Source: Nocardia jejuensis NBRC 103114
Lineage (GTDB): Bacteria; Actinomycetota; Actinomycetes; Mycobacteriales; Mycobacteriaceae
DNA: 33,540 bases
Assembly (NCBI RefSeq): GCF_001613145.1
Contig: NZ_BDBU01000071.1
Location: forward strand, 1 to 33,540
Reading direction: 5' to 3'
A program made the translations under genes and the position numbers. The notes below the pieces were generated by a model. The model was not told the DNA's origin, searched no databases, and worked only from the letters and a program-made list of their open reading frames with translations. Positions 1-7,045 of the stretch are shown piece by piece; the stretch's first letter is position 1; every line of letters begins with the position of its first letter.

Positions 1-480
1 GCCATCCAGGCGCAGGACTTCTTCTTCCGCAAGATCATTCGCGACAAGGGCGTGGCGCTGGCGCACGTCGCGGGCCTGGTGCAGCAGTTCATCGACGGCG
101 GACCCGACCAGTTCAAGGGCGACCGCGCGCTGCTCGGCACCGCCCTCGCGGATGTGCAGGCCATGGCCGCGGCGCTGACCGGCTACCTGATGGCCGGGCA
201 GAGCAACCCGGACGAGCTGTACAAGGTCGGCCTCGGCTCGGTCCGATTCCTGTACTCCGTGGGCGATCTCGTCATCGGGTGGCGACTGCTCGAGCAGGCG
301 GCCATCGCGCAGGCCGCGCTCGACGGCGGAGCCTCGGACAAGGACAAGAACTTCTACCTCGGCAAGGTCGCCATCGCGTCCTGGTTCGCCAGGAACAAGC
401 TGCCGCTGATCACCGGTGTGCGCAGCGTGGTGGAGAACCTCGACGACGACATCATGAAGCTGGACGAAGCGGCGTTCTGA
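1..480 (+). CDS. fadE5: Acyl-CoA dehydrogenase, C-terminal fragment (FadE5-like)
   Basis: This is an open reading frame entering from the left edge in frame 1 and ending at TGA 478-480; about 159 residues are visible. It is the helical C-terminal domain of a long acyl-CoA dehydrogenase of the FadE5 type, which oxidises acyl-CoA to trans-2-enoyl-CoA using FAD in beta-oxidation. The opening AIQAQDFFFRKI, the internal MAAALTGYLMAGQ and YKVGLGSVRFL segments and the ending DIMKLDEAAF closely resemble the end of mycobacterial FadE5 as I remember it. The FAD-binding and catalytic parts lie outside the window, so completeness cannot be judged. A strong hairpin follows at 548-585. The family assignment is firm; the exact paralogue is likely but inferred. 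Confidence 0.88.
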   Translation, partial: AIQAQDFFFRKIIRDKGVALAHVAGLVQQFIDGGPDQFKGDRALLGTALADVQAMAAALTGYLMAGQSNPDELYKVGLGSVRFLYSVGDLVIGWRLLEQAAIAQAALDGGASDKDKNFYLGKVAIASWFARNKLPLITGVRSVVENLDDDIMKLDEAAF

Positions 481-547
481 GTTCGGGGGTCCGGCTCCCG
501 GCACCGCGCGGGAGTCGACTCGGAGCAAACATGTAGCAGGACAGTAG

Positions 548-585
548 GACTCCGGCACCGCACGCGAATGTGCGGTGCCGGAGTC
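548..585 (+). terminator. Hairpin terminator after the acyl-CoA dehydrogenase gene
   Basis: There is a perfect 16-bp stem (548-563 pairs with 570-585) with a 6-base loop, 67 bases after the stop codon at 480. No T-run follows, as is common for actinobacterial intrinsic terminators. The next gene is on the same strand at 716, so this hairpin probably separates two transcription units. Confidence 0.75.
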
Positions 586-715
586 GTGTTCGGGGAGCGC
601 GAATCATGTTGGCGGGTATGTCCGTTTCGGCGTGTCCGGCGGCTCGCCGACGTGACACGCCAGATCTGTATGCGACCTGCGGTGTCGAACACGCGGTACC
701 GGGTACAACTACCGC

Positions 716-1354
716 ATGGTTTTCCCCGTGTCGTTCGGCTGGATTCAGATCCTGCTGGCGGTGATGGCGATCGCGGCCATCGCTCTGCTCGTGACCGCGT
801 TCTTCAGAGCGCGCAAGGTCGGTTGGAGGGTGCTCGCGAGTCGCGGCGCGGGCGCCATGACGCTCATACTCGCCGCCGTGGTGATCCTCTGGGTCACCAC
901 GCTGCTGCAGACGTTCCTCGGACTCACCGGTGAGATCAAGGCGGCGCACATCGTGGCCACCCCGGTCGCGGGTCAGGAGCATCTGATGGATGTGGACCTG
1001 ACCCTCTTCGGGGACAAGGAACACGACGAGCAGCACCTGAAATATCAAGTCGAAGGCGATATGTGGGTGCTGCAGGCCAATATCGTCGAGATGGAACCCT
1101 GGGTGAACGCGCTGGGCTTCAGCTCCGGCTACAAGGTGACCCGGATCTACGGCCAGCGCCTGGACGGCATCGCGACCAAACAGAACCACATCTTCCTCAA
1201 CGGCGGAGACGGCGATTTCTTCGACGACATGAAGGGCGAGAGCTGGTACACCAAGCCGTTCGTGCGCTCGGCCTACGGCAACGCGGTCATCGCGACGCCG
1301 GGCACCTACGACGTCTTCATCTCGCGCGACGCCATCAAAACGAGGCCCGCCTAG
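716..1354 (+). CDS. Conserved membrane-anchored protein with two transmembrane helices
   Basis: The 212-residue protein has two hydrophobic segments near residues 8-30 and 44-68. A mainly polar domain follows (70-212) that contains GDKEHDEQHLKYQVEGD and a Gly/Asp-rich NGGDGDFFDDMKGESW stretch. The second half probably faces one side of the membrane as a beta-rich domain. I do not recognise a catalytic motif. Similar actinobacterial proteins are sometimes labelled 'cation/multidrug efflux', but two helices do not make a transporter, so that label should not be trusted. The ATG at 716 lies 6 bases after TACAAC (704-709), a weak -10, so translation may start leaderless. No Shine-Dalgarno sequence is visible. 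The gene stands alone between a terminator and the SGNH hydrolase promoter region. Confidence 0.75.
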   Translation: MVFPVSFGWIQILLAVMAIAAIALLVTAFFRARKVGWRVLASRGAGAMTLILAAVVILWVTTLLQTFLGLTGEIKAAHIVATPVAGQEHLMDVDLTLFGDKEHDEQHLKYQVEGDMWVLQANIVEMEPWVNALGFSSGYKVTRIYGQRLDGIATKQNHIFLNGGDGDFFDDMKGESWYTKPFVRSAYGNAVIATPGTYDVFISRDAIKTRPA

Positions 1355-1373
1355 CGAGCTCGTCGAATCGAAT

Positions 1374-1400
1374 CTGACAGGGGTTTGTCTCTTGTACACT
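1374..1400 (+). promoter_or_regulatory. Candidate housekeeping promoter for the SGNH hydrolase
   Basis: CTGACA (1374-1379) resembles a -35 and TACACT (1395-1400) fits a TAnnnT -10, with a shorter than ideal 15-base spacer. Transcription would begin near 1407, inside the inverted repeat that follows at 1406-1428. Confidence 0.4.
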
Positions 1401-1405
1401 CCCGC

Positions 1406-1428
1406 TGAAGTGAACAGGTTTCACTTCA
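1406..1428. promoter_or_regulatory. Inverted repeat, likely operator upstream of the SGNH hydrolase
   Basis: TGAAGTGA (1406-1413) and TCACTTCA (1421-1428) form perfect 8-bp arms around a 7-base centre. The repeat sits just downstream of the candidate -10 and 18 bases before the ATG at 1447. This placement suits a repressor of the TetR or similar dimeric class. No such regulator is encoded next to it. Confidence 0.5.
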
Positions 1429-1446
1429 ATTCGGATTCGAGGTGTG

Positions 1447-2394
1447 ATGAAGGTTCGTACCCCAGGCGTTCTCGCCAGGCGTGCCGCGGCGGCCGCGGTC
1501 GGAGGGGTGTTGGCGGTCTCGGCCGCCATGATCGGGGCGGGCACGGCGGGAGCCGACACAGGAGGTGCCGGCACGGCCACCGCGGGCAAGGAACTGGTGG
1601 TGCTGGGTGACTCGTTCACGGCCAACGCCCTGGATCTGCTGCCCGACGAGAAACGGTGCATGCAGAGCCTGACCTCCTGGCCGGCGCAGCTGAGCACCCT
1701 CATGGGCATCAACGGGACCGACCAGGTCGCCAACCCGTCCTGCCCGGGAGCCTCGATCGACAGCGGACCGGGGTACACGCTGTCCATGGAGGCCCTGCTG
1801 GCCAGCAAGGCCGGCTCGTTCGGGCCGAGCACCAAACTCGTGACACTGCAGTTCGGTCTCAACGACCGCTGGGGCAGCTCCGAGAGTTCGCTGTGGAATG
1901 CCATGCAGCAGTGCGTGTTCGACCTCACCGACGGGTGCGACCCACAGCACGCGGACCAGGCGCGGCCGATCGACTCGCACGGCATCTCCGGCGCCGCGTA
2001 CGCCGCCCGGATCCGCTCCACGGTGACCTACATCAGGTACTACGCGCCGAACGCGCGCATCGTGCTGGTCGGATACCCGGAACTGGTACCGGCCGGGCAG
2101 GAGACGGTCTGCCTCGACTTCTTCGGCGTCGCGCCGTTCGTGCAGCCGCGCGGACGCAGCATCTCCGAAACCCTGGACCGGATCGACCGAGCCCAGCGCG
2201 AAGCCGCGCAGCAGCTGCAGCTGGAGTTCCTCGACGCCCGAGCCCTGACCACCGGGCACGGGCTCTGCACGGCGGACCCGTGGGTGAACGGGGTGTTCGA
2301 TCCGACCGTCAATATCGAGGGCCTGCCGTTCCACCCCTCGCCCACGGGTGACTCCGTGGTCGCGAACGCGCTCTACGAACGCTACGTGCGCTGA
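1447..2394 (+). CDS. Secreted SGNH/GDSL-type hydrolase (lipase/esterase family)
   Basis: The protein is about 315 residues. It begins with a Sec-type signal peptide: Arg-rich start, hydrophobic core 13-33, and likely cleavage after AGTAGA near residue 36. Block I is VVLGDSFTAN with catalytic Ser56. Block III is QFGLNDRW, carrying the oxyanion Asn. The C-terminal FHPSPTGDS supplies the catalytic His (about 296). The several cysteines suggest disulfides after export. It is probably an extracytoplasmic ester hydrolase acting on lipids or cell-wall esters; the substrate is unknown. GTG 1444 and ATG 1447 are adjacent. The GAGG at 1439-1442 is closer to the usual distance for ATG 1447, so I chose that start. 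A candidate promoter and an inverted repeat precede the gene. It converges on xthA across a shared hairpin at 2402-2449. Confidence 0.87.
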   Translation: MKVRTPGVLARRAAAAAVGGVLAVSAAMIGAGTAGADTGGAGTATAGKELVVLGDSFTANALDLLPDEKRCMQSLTSWPAQLSTLMGINGTDQVANPSCPGASIDSGPGYTLSMEALLASKAGSFGPSTKLVTLQFGLNDRWGSSESSLWNAMQQCVFDLTDGCDPQHADQARPIDSHGISGAAYAARIRSTVTYIRYYAPNARIVLVGYPELVPAGQETVCLDFFGVAPFVQPRGRSISETLDRIDRAQREAAQQLQLEFLDARALTTGHGLCTADPWVNGVFDPTVNIEGLPFHPSPTGDSVVANALYERYVR

Positions 2395-2401
2395 ACCCGT
2401 T

Positions 2402-2449
2402 CGAGTCCGCCGATCACGCTCCCCGCGAGCTCACTGATCCGCGGACTCG
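2402..2449. terminator. Bidirectional hairpin between SGNH hydrolase and xthA
   Basis: The arms 2402-2410 and 2441-2449 pair perfectly (CGAGTCCGC with GCGGACTCG). After a 1x1 mismatch the stem continues with GATCA/TGATC. It lies between two convergent stop codons and includes the last codons of xthA. It probably ends transcripts from both sides. Confidence 0.55.
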
Positions 2450-3255
2450 ATCTCGGCGATCACCGGCGCATGATCGCTGGCGCCCTTGCCCTTTCGCTCC
2501 TCGCGATCCACGTTCGCATCGCTCACCCGCGCCGCCAGCGCGGGGGAGCCGAGGATGAAATCGATGCGCATGCCCTCTTTTCGAGGGAAGCGCAGCTGGG
2601 TGTAATCCCAATAGGTATAGACGCCGGGACCCGGATGCAGCGGTCGCATCACATCGGCGAAACCGGTCTCGCCGAACGCCTCGAACGCCGCGCGCTCCTT
2701 CGCCGAGGTGTGGGTCTTGCCCTCGAAGAACTCCGGGGACCAGACGTCCGCGTCGGTCGGCGCGATGTTCCAGTCACCCACCAGCGCGATCTGCGCCGCC
2801 GGATCCTCGGCCAGCCACTTCGCACCGGCGGTGCGCAGCGCTTCGAGCCACTCCAGCTTGTAGGTGTAGTGCGGATCATCCAGCGCGCGGCCGTTCGGCA
2901 CGTACAGGCTCCACACCCGCACCCCGCCGCAGGTCGCGCCGATCGCGCGGGCCTCCACCACGGGCGCGCTCAGCAGCGATTCACCGGCGTCCTTGTCGAA
3001 GCCCGGCTGATCCGGGAAGCCGATCTCCACATCCGCCAGGCCGGTTCGCGACGCGATGGCCACCCCGTTCCACTGGCTGAACCCCATGTGGGCGACCTCG
3101 TACCCGGCGGCCTCGAAGGCCTCGAACGGGAACTGCTCGTCCTTGCACTTGGTCTCCTGCATGGCCAGCACGTCGATATCGTGCCGATCCAGCCAGGAGA
3201 GCACCCGATCCTGCCGGGAGCGAATCGAATTGACGTTCCAGGTCGCGAGCCGCAC
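2431..3255 (-). CDS. xthA: Exodeoxyribonuclease III / AP endonuclease
   Basis: The 274-residue protein belongs to the exonuclease-endonuclease-phosphatase family. It would cleave DNA at abasic sites and trim 3' ends in base-excision repair, in the cytoplasm. Visible landmarks are ATWNVNSIRSR (metal/active-site Asn7), MQETKCKDEQFP (Glu34), YVPNGR, LVGDWNIAPTDAD (catalytic Asp and Asn), MRIDFILGSP and SDHAP (Asp261, His262). Length is normal for XthA. The start is GTG at 3255, with AAAGG seven bases upstream on the minus strand. It is the last gene of a leftward def-GNAT-xthA group, 99 bases after the GNAT stop. This order matches Rv0429c-Rv0428c-Rv0427c of M. tuberculosis. Confidence 0.95.
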   Translation of the reverse strand: MRLATWNVNSIRSRQDRVLSWLDRHDIDVLAMQETKCKDEQFPFEAFEAAGYEVAHMGFSQWNGVAIASRTGLADVEIGFPDQPGFDKDAGESLLSAPVVEARAIGATCGGVRVWSLYVPNGRALDDPHYTYKLEWLEALRTAGAKWLAEDPAAQIALVGDWNIAPTDADVWSPEFFEGKTHTSAKERAAFEAFGETGFADVMRPLHPGPGVYTYWDYTQLRFPRKEGMRIDFILGSPALAARVSDANVDREERKGKGASDHAPVIAEIESADQ

Positions 3256-3300
3256 GGGAAAACCTTTCAGCGGGTGTGTGTTCGAGCCGTGGTCGAGTGG

Positions 3301-3323
3301 GCGCCCGAGCTGTCTCGGGGCGC
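3301..3323 (-). other. Hairpin in the GNAT-xthA gap
   Basis: GCGCCCGAG (3301-3309) pairs with CTCGGGGCGC (3314-3323), leaving one bulged base and a 4-base loop. It lies just past the GNAT stop codon and before the xthA start. It could trim xthA expression relative to the upstream genes, or be a processing site. Confidence 0.35.
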
Positions 3324-3354
3324 TGTCCGGGGTGTGCTGTCCGGGGGTGCCGTC

Positions 3355-4308
3355 TCAGGGCGCGGCGTACCGGTAGGCGTGATGCTCCACGAAGCCGAGT
3401 TCCCGGTACATCGCCAGCGCCACCTCGTTGTCCGCGGCCACCTGGACATAGGCGTGGGTGGCCCCGCGCGCTCTGCCCCAGCGGATCATCTCCCCGCAGA
3501 CCAGCGCGCCCAGCCCACGCCGCCGATGCTCGGCGGTCACGGCCACACACGTCAAACCTACCCAGTGCCGCGCATCCGGCGCCACGGTCACCGCGGCCCG
3601 GCCGATCGCGATGGGGGAGGGCAAACCGAGTGCGGCGAAGCCGACTTCACCCTCGCGCACCGCGGTCAGCACGTCCGCCACCGGTGCGGCGGCCACCTCG
3701 GCGTCGCCGCCGCGATGACGGTGCATCGAGAGCCACGCGCCGTCGGGAGCCGCGGAGATCCGCACCATCGAGGGTCCCTGCGGCAGCACCATCGTCTCGA
3801 TGTCGACCGCGAGCACCAGGGTCTCGCTCCAGGTTCGCCACCCGGCCGGCACCGGGGCCAGCCGATCCGGCAGCACCAGTTGCAACGGCAGGCCGTGTGC
3901 GGTGTACCACTCGCCGATGCGCTGCAGCGTTCCGGAATTCACCGCGGCCGGACCCTCCGAACCGCCCAGCGGCACCGCCGAATTCGCCCGCGCGGTGTAG
4001 CCCTCGCCGGCACGCAGCAGCCAGCCGTCGATCCAGGCGCGCCGCACCCCGGGCCAGCCGTCGGCCGCCGCGGCCTCCAGTGCGCGGATCTCGCTGGTGC
4101 GAATCGGCCTGGGGCCCAGAGCTTTCCAGGCCACCACCCGATCCCGGGCGATGGAGATCACCTGACCGTCGGCGGTGCGCACGGTCATCGGATCGTGGTC
4201 GACGAGTTCGCCGATCACATCTGTGAGCGGTTGTGGATAACCTTCGGGCAGGCGGTAGCGCACCACCACCCGCTTGCCGATCGGCGGCAGGCCGGACTCC
4301 GGATTCAT
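3355..4308 (-). CDS. GNAT-family N-acetyltransferase (Rv0428c-like)
   Basis: The 317-residue protein has an N-terminal part (1-75) that looks like a small beta-barrel (KRVVVRYRLPEG, DPMTVRTADGQVISI) and a C-terminal GNAT domain (about 180-317). The acetyl-CoA pyrophosphate loop is visible as TCVAVTAEHRRRGLGALV (R-R-x-G-L/x-G type). The typical C-terminal ANDNEVALAMY-like segment appears as VAADNEVALAMYRELGF. The acceptor is unknown and could be an N-terminal amine, given the deformylase upstream, but that is only inference. The start is ATG 4308, twelve bases after the def stop. No clear Shine-Dalgarno is seen, so translation may depend on coupling to def. The same neighbours occur in mycobacteria. 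Confidence 0.88.
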   Translation of the reverse strand: MNPESGLPPIGKRVVVRYRLPEGYPQPLTDVIGELVDHDPMTVRTADGQVISIARDRVVAWKALGPRPIRTSEIRALEAAAADGWPGVRRAWIDGWLLRAGEGYTARANSAVPLGGSEGPAAVNSGTLQRIGEWYTAHGLPLQLVLPDRLAPVPAGWRTWSETLVLAVDIETMVLPQGPSMVRISAAPDGAWLSMHRHRGGDAEVAAAPVADVLTAVREGEVGFAALGLPSPIAIGRAAVTVAPDARHWVGLTCVAVTAEHRRRGLGALVCGEMIRWGRARGATHAYVQVAADNEVALAMYRELGFVEHHAYRYAAP

Positions 4309-4320
4309 AGCCGGACGGAA

Positions 4321-4911
4321 TCAGTCGTCGTGCCCGAACGGATCCGGGACCGTGCCCGGGATCCAGCTCAAACCCGGTGTGCCCCAGCCGTTGCGCTTGA
4401 TCGCCTTCTTGGCGGCGCGGGCATTGCGGCCCACCAGCACATCCACATAGAGGAAGCCGTCGAGGTGGCCGACCTCGTGCTGCAGCATGCGGGCGAAGAA
4501 GCCCTCGCCCTCGATCTCGACCGGTTCGCCGTGTTCGTCGGTGCCGGTGACCCGGGCCCACTCCGCGCGACCGGTGGGGTACTGCTCGCCGGGAACCGAC
4601 AGGCAGCCCTCTTCGTCGTCGTCCGGATCCGGCATCGTCTCCGGGATCTTGGAGGTCTCGAGGACCGGATTGATCACCGCGCCGCGCCGCCGGACCATGG
4701 ACCCGTCGGGGGTCTCGTCCGGGCAGTCGTAGATGAAGAGTCGCAGTCCGACACCGACCTGGTTCGCGGCCAAGCCCACACCGTTGGCGGCATCGAGGGT
4801 TTCGTACATGTCCGCGATCAGATCGGCCAGTTCCGCGGGTGTCTGCGTGACCTTTTCGGTCGGGGTGTGCAGAACCGGGTCGCCGACGATGACGATCGGG
4901 AGAATAGCCAT
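4321..4911 (-). CDS. def: Peptide deformylase
   Basis: The 196-residue metalloprotease removes the formyl group from the initiator methionine of new proteins. All three motifs are present: GVGLAANQVG (45-54), EEGCLSVPG with metal ligand Cys103, and QHEVGHLDG with His145, Glu146 and His149. The usual Asp before the second His is Gly, as I recall for mycobacterial Def. The C-terminal extension to GTVPDPFGHDD is typical of actinobacterial enzymes. The frame stays open far upstream, but family length and alignment support ATG 4911. TAGGCT, a -10 hexamer, lies exactly 7 bases before that ATG (positions 4919-4924), indicating a leaderless transcript. It is the first gene of the leftward def-GNAT-xthA group. 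Confidence 0.96.
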   Translation of the reverse strand: MAILPIVIVGDPVLHTPTEKVTQTPAELADLIADMYETLDAANGVGLAANQVGVGLRLFIYDCPDETPDGSMVRRRGAVINPVLETSKIPETMPDPDDDEEGCLSVPGEQYPTGRAEWARVTGTDEHGEPVEIEGEGFFARMLQHEVGHLDGFLYVDVLVGRNARAAKKAIKRNGWGTPGLSWIPGTVPDPFGHDD

Positions 4912-4918
4912 GCTGAGC

Positions 4919-4924
4919 AGCCTA
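4919..4924 (-). promoter_or_regulatory. -10 element for leaderless def transcript
   Basis: On the minus strand the sequence TAGGCT is followed by 7 bases and the def ATG (4911). The predicted transcription start therefore coincides with the A of the start codon. The same hexamer and spacing recur before virR at 5564-5569. No strong -35 is visible. Confidence 0.6.
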
Positions 4925-5185
4925 CTGTGTCTATTTGCCTTCGCTTCGCCGCGGCGGGTTCGCGGCTCTGCGGGACCCGATTCCTCCCTCCTCGGCGCCT
5001 CCCGATTCGCTGGTCCGGAATCGGAGCGGGCCGCGAACCGGGGTGGTGAAAGATAGCGACACGCCGGTGTTTTTTTGCCGAAACACGCCGGAAGGTACGC
5101 GTTCCGAAGTCGGCGGCGCGTGGTTGAATGATCGGCGACGCACAAGCACCATATTCGTCTGGTGGTCACTCGGCGAGGGAGCAGT

Positions 5186-5521
5186 ATGGACAGCGCAGCG
5201 GCACGGGAGTTCAACGAGGGTGGTGCAGCCGCGAGTGAGAACGGTCCCGCCTCGGGCGAGGACGGCGCGCACGGTCTTTCCCGGCGTGAACTGGACATTC
5301 TCGATTTCGAGCGCAAATGGTGGAAGTACGCCGGCGCCAAAGAGGAAGCCATCCGTGAGCTGTTCGACCTCTCGCCCACCCGCTACTACCAGGTGCTGAA
5401 CGCCGTCGTCGACAAGCCCGAAGCCCTCGCCGCCGATCCGATGCTCGTCAAGCGCCTGCGCCGCCTGCGCGCGAGCCGCCAGAAGAGCAGGGCCGCACGC
5501 CGTCTCGGATTCCAGGTGTGA
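5186..5521 (+). CDS. DUF3263 family small protein (Rv0430-like)
   Basis: The 111-residue protein is predicted cytoplasmic. Residues 1-30 are low complexity. The conserved core starts at LSRRELDILDFERKWW and continues through KEEAIRELFDLSPTRYYQVLN, which has the look of a helix-turn-helix-like segment. The tail is very basic (KRLRRLRASRQKSRAARRLG), suggesting nucleic-acid binding; the function is not established. ATG 5186 is preferred over the upstream GTG 5162 because GAGGGA ends 5 bases before it. It is divergent from def, with a 274-base gap, and is followed by virR after 55 bases. This position between def and a LytR_C gene is the same as in mycobacteria, which supports the family call. 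Confidence 0.88.
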   Translation: MDSAAAREFNEGGAAASENGPASGEDGAHGLSRRELDILDFERKWWKYAGAKEEAIRELFDLSPTRYYQVLNAVVDKPEALAADPMLVKRLRRLRASRQKSRAARRLGFQV

Positions 5522-5563
5522 CGCACGTCCCCGGTGATCCCGTGCACGTATCCGCGCAACGAT

Positions 5564-5569
5564 TAGGCT
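5564..5569 (+). promoter_or_regulatory. -10 element for leaderless virR transcript
   Basis: TAGGCT is followed by 7 bases and the GTG start at 5577. The predicted start of transcription falls on the first base of the codon. The virR gene also lacks any Shine-Dalgarno sequence. Confidence 0.55.
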
Positions 5570-5576
5570 CGATGCC

Positions 5577-6188
5577 GTGAGCAACCCGAGTACGCCGTCC
5601 GGTGGTCCTCCACTGCGGGCCCTGGCCATGGTGCTGATCTCCCTCGCCATCGTGTTCGCCGGCCTCGGCGCGATGTCCCTGTCGAGTTCCGACTCCTCGG
5701 ACGCCAGTGCCGATTCGAGTTCGTCGACCACGACCGTCGCGTCGACCGCCGTGGTGGCGCCGTCGCTCACGGGTCAGCCGCCGCTGAACTCGCTACCCGG
5801 GACGACCGCGCCCGCGACGACCCCGCCGGCGAGCACCACGCCGCCCGTGACCACCACCACACCACCGGTGACCACGACTCCGCCGCCGACCACCGCACCC
5901 GCGGGCGCCGACAAGTCCGTTCCCGTAAGGGTTTACAACAACGGCGTCATCGCGGGCCTGGCCGCGCAGACCGGCGGGCAGCTCACCGCCAGCGGCTGGA
6001 ATGTCACCGAGACCGGCAACTACGCCAACGGCGTCATCCCGAAAACCACTGTGTACTACGGAGGTTCGGCCGGCGAGCAGGCCGCGGCCGTCGCCATCGC
6101 CAAGGAGCTCGGCGCGAACGCCGAACCACGCTTCCCCGGAATCGCCGACAACCCGCCGGGTGTAATCGTCATCGTCACGGGTAATTGA
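5577..6188 (+). CDS. virR: LytR C-terminal domain protein, VirR-like (Rv0431-like)
   Basis: The 203-residue protein has a short cytoplasmic N-terminus, one membrane helix near residues 13-34 and a Ser-rich stretch. A long Pro/Thr linker (about 75-108, runs such as PPVTTTTPPVTTTPPP) follows, then a LytR_C domain (about 113-203; VPVRVYNNGVIAGLAAQTG and the final GVIVIVTGN). LytR_C domains occur on cell-envelope assembly proteins, and the mycobacterial counterpart affects envelope integrity and vesicle release. The linker would let the domain reach into the cell wall. The start is GTG 5577, leaderless by position. ATG 5572 is out because it hits TGA at once. Its place between DUF3263 and sodC matches mycobacteria. 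Confidence 0.88.
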   Translation: MSNPSTPSGGPPLRALAMVLISLAIVFAGLGAMSLSSSDSSDASADSSSSTTTVASTAVVAPSLTGQPPLNSLPGTTAPATTPPASTTPPVTTTTPPVTTTPPPTTAPAGADKSVPVRVYNNGVIAGLAAQTGGQLTASGWNVTETGNYANGVIPKTTVYYGGSAGEQAAAVAIAKELGANAEPRFPGIADNPPGVIVIVTGN

Positions 6189-6348
6189 GCAGCATCATCG
6201 CAGGCAACCCTGTGGTGATCGGGGGCGACGGAACACCCCGATGGCCCCTCCACTGAGGGAGATCACGGCTCTGGCATCATCTTGTCCGAGTAGCAATCGT
6301 GTCCACCTAGCGTTCCCTAAACTTGGTACTCGTAAAGGAGTTCCCCGA

Positions 6349-7032
6349 ATGGCCCCGTCCACAACTCGTCGCCCGTCCTGGTGGACAGTGACCCCGGTGC
6401 TCGCGGTCGCGGTCCTCGGCCTCGCAGGCTGCTCCAACAGCCAGGAGTCGAGCGATGTCAAGGGAACGACCCCGCCGGTCTTCACCAGTGCCTCCGCACC
6501 GGCGGGCACCAACGAGGGCCTCGGCAACACCAGCGAGCCTCGTGACTCCGTCAGCGCGCAGCTGAAGGACTCCAACGGCGCCAGCGTCGGCTCCGCCACC
6601 TTCACCAACAAAGACGGCCACCTCGAGGTGATCATCGAAGCCCACGGCCTCAAGCCCGGCTTCCACGGCCTGCACCTGCACCAGTTCGGCAAGTGCGAGG
6701 CCAACTCGACCGCCCCGACCGGTGGCCCGGCCGGTGACTTCCTGTCCGCCGGTGGCCACTTCCAGGCCGGCGACCAGAACGCGCACCCCGCCAGCGGCGA
6801 CCTCAGCTCGCTCGAGGTCCGCAAGGACGGCAGCGCCAAGCTGACCACCACCACCGACGCCGTCACCCTCGAGGAAGTCAAGGGCAAGGCCCTGATGATC
6901 CACGCGGGCGCGGACAACTTCGGAAACATCCCCAGCCGCTACGCGCAGCCCGGTGGTGCGCCCGGTCCCGACGCCGAAACGCTGGCGACCGGTGACGCGG
7001 GTGCCCGGGTCGCCTGCGGCGTCGTCTCCTAA
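6349..7032 (+). CDS. sodC: Cu-containing superoxide dismutase, lipoprotein
   Basis: The 227-residue extracytoplasmic enzyme dismutates superoxide. A signal peptide ends in the lipobox LAGC, with lipidated Cys28. Copper ligands are visible: HLHQF (His109, His111), GGHF (His137) and HAGADN (His185). The disulfide is likely Cys117-Cys223 (RVACGVV). Around the zinc site, His146 and Asp151 are present, but the second zinc His of canonical enzymes is missing (ASGDL replaces an H-x-GDL pattern). M. tuberculosis SodC is reported to work without zinc, and this protein may too. ATG 6349 is chosen because AAAGGAG ends 8 bases upstream. TAAACT at 6318-6323 is a possible -10. A 13-base gap to the next gene suggests an operon. 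Confidence 0.95.
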   Translation: MAPSTTRRPSWWTVTPVLAVAVLGLAGCSNSQESSDVKGTTPPVFTSASAPAGTNEGLGNTSEPRDSVSAQLKDSNGASVGSATFTNKDGHLEVIIEAHGLKPGFHGLHLHQFGKCEANSTAPTGGPAGDFLSAGGHFQAGDQNAHPASGDLSSLEVRKDGSAKLTTTTDAVTLEEVKGKALMIHAGADNFGNIPSRYAQPGGAPGPDAETLATGDAGARVACGVVS

Positions 7033-7045
7033 CGCAAGGTGAACC

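Noticed and set aside
452..1399. 315-codon minus-strand frame opposite the two-helix membrane protein
   Set aside because: Antisense shadow: Arg/His/Gln-rich, no motif, crosses a terminator hairpin.
2470..5049. 859-codon open frame on the plus strand
   Set aside because: It lies opposite xthA, GNAT and def, which have full motifs. Its protein is rich in Arg, His and Gly with no fold, as expected from the antisense of high-GC genes.
4912..5379. Upstream extension of def
   Set aside because: The added sequence overlaps the divergent DUF3263 gene, is low in protein character, and Def has a leaderless start at 4911 that gives the normal length.
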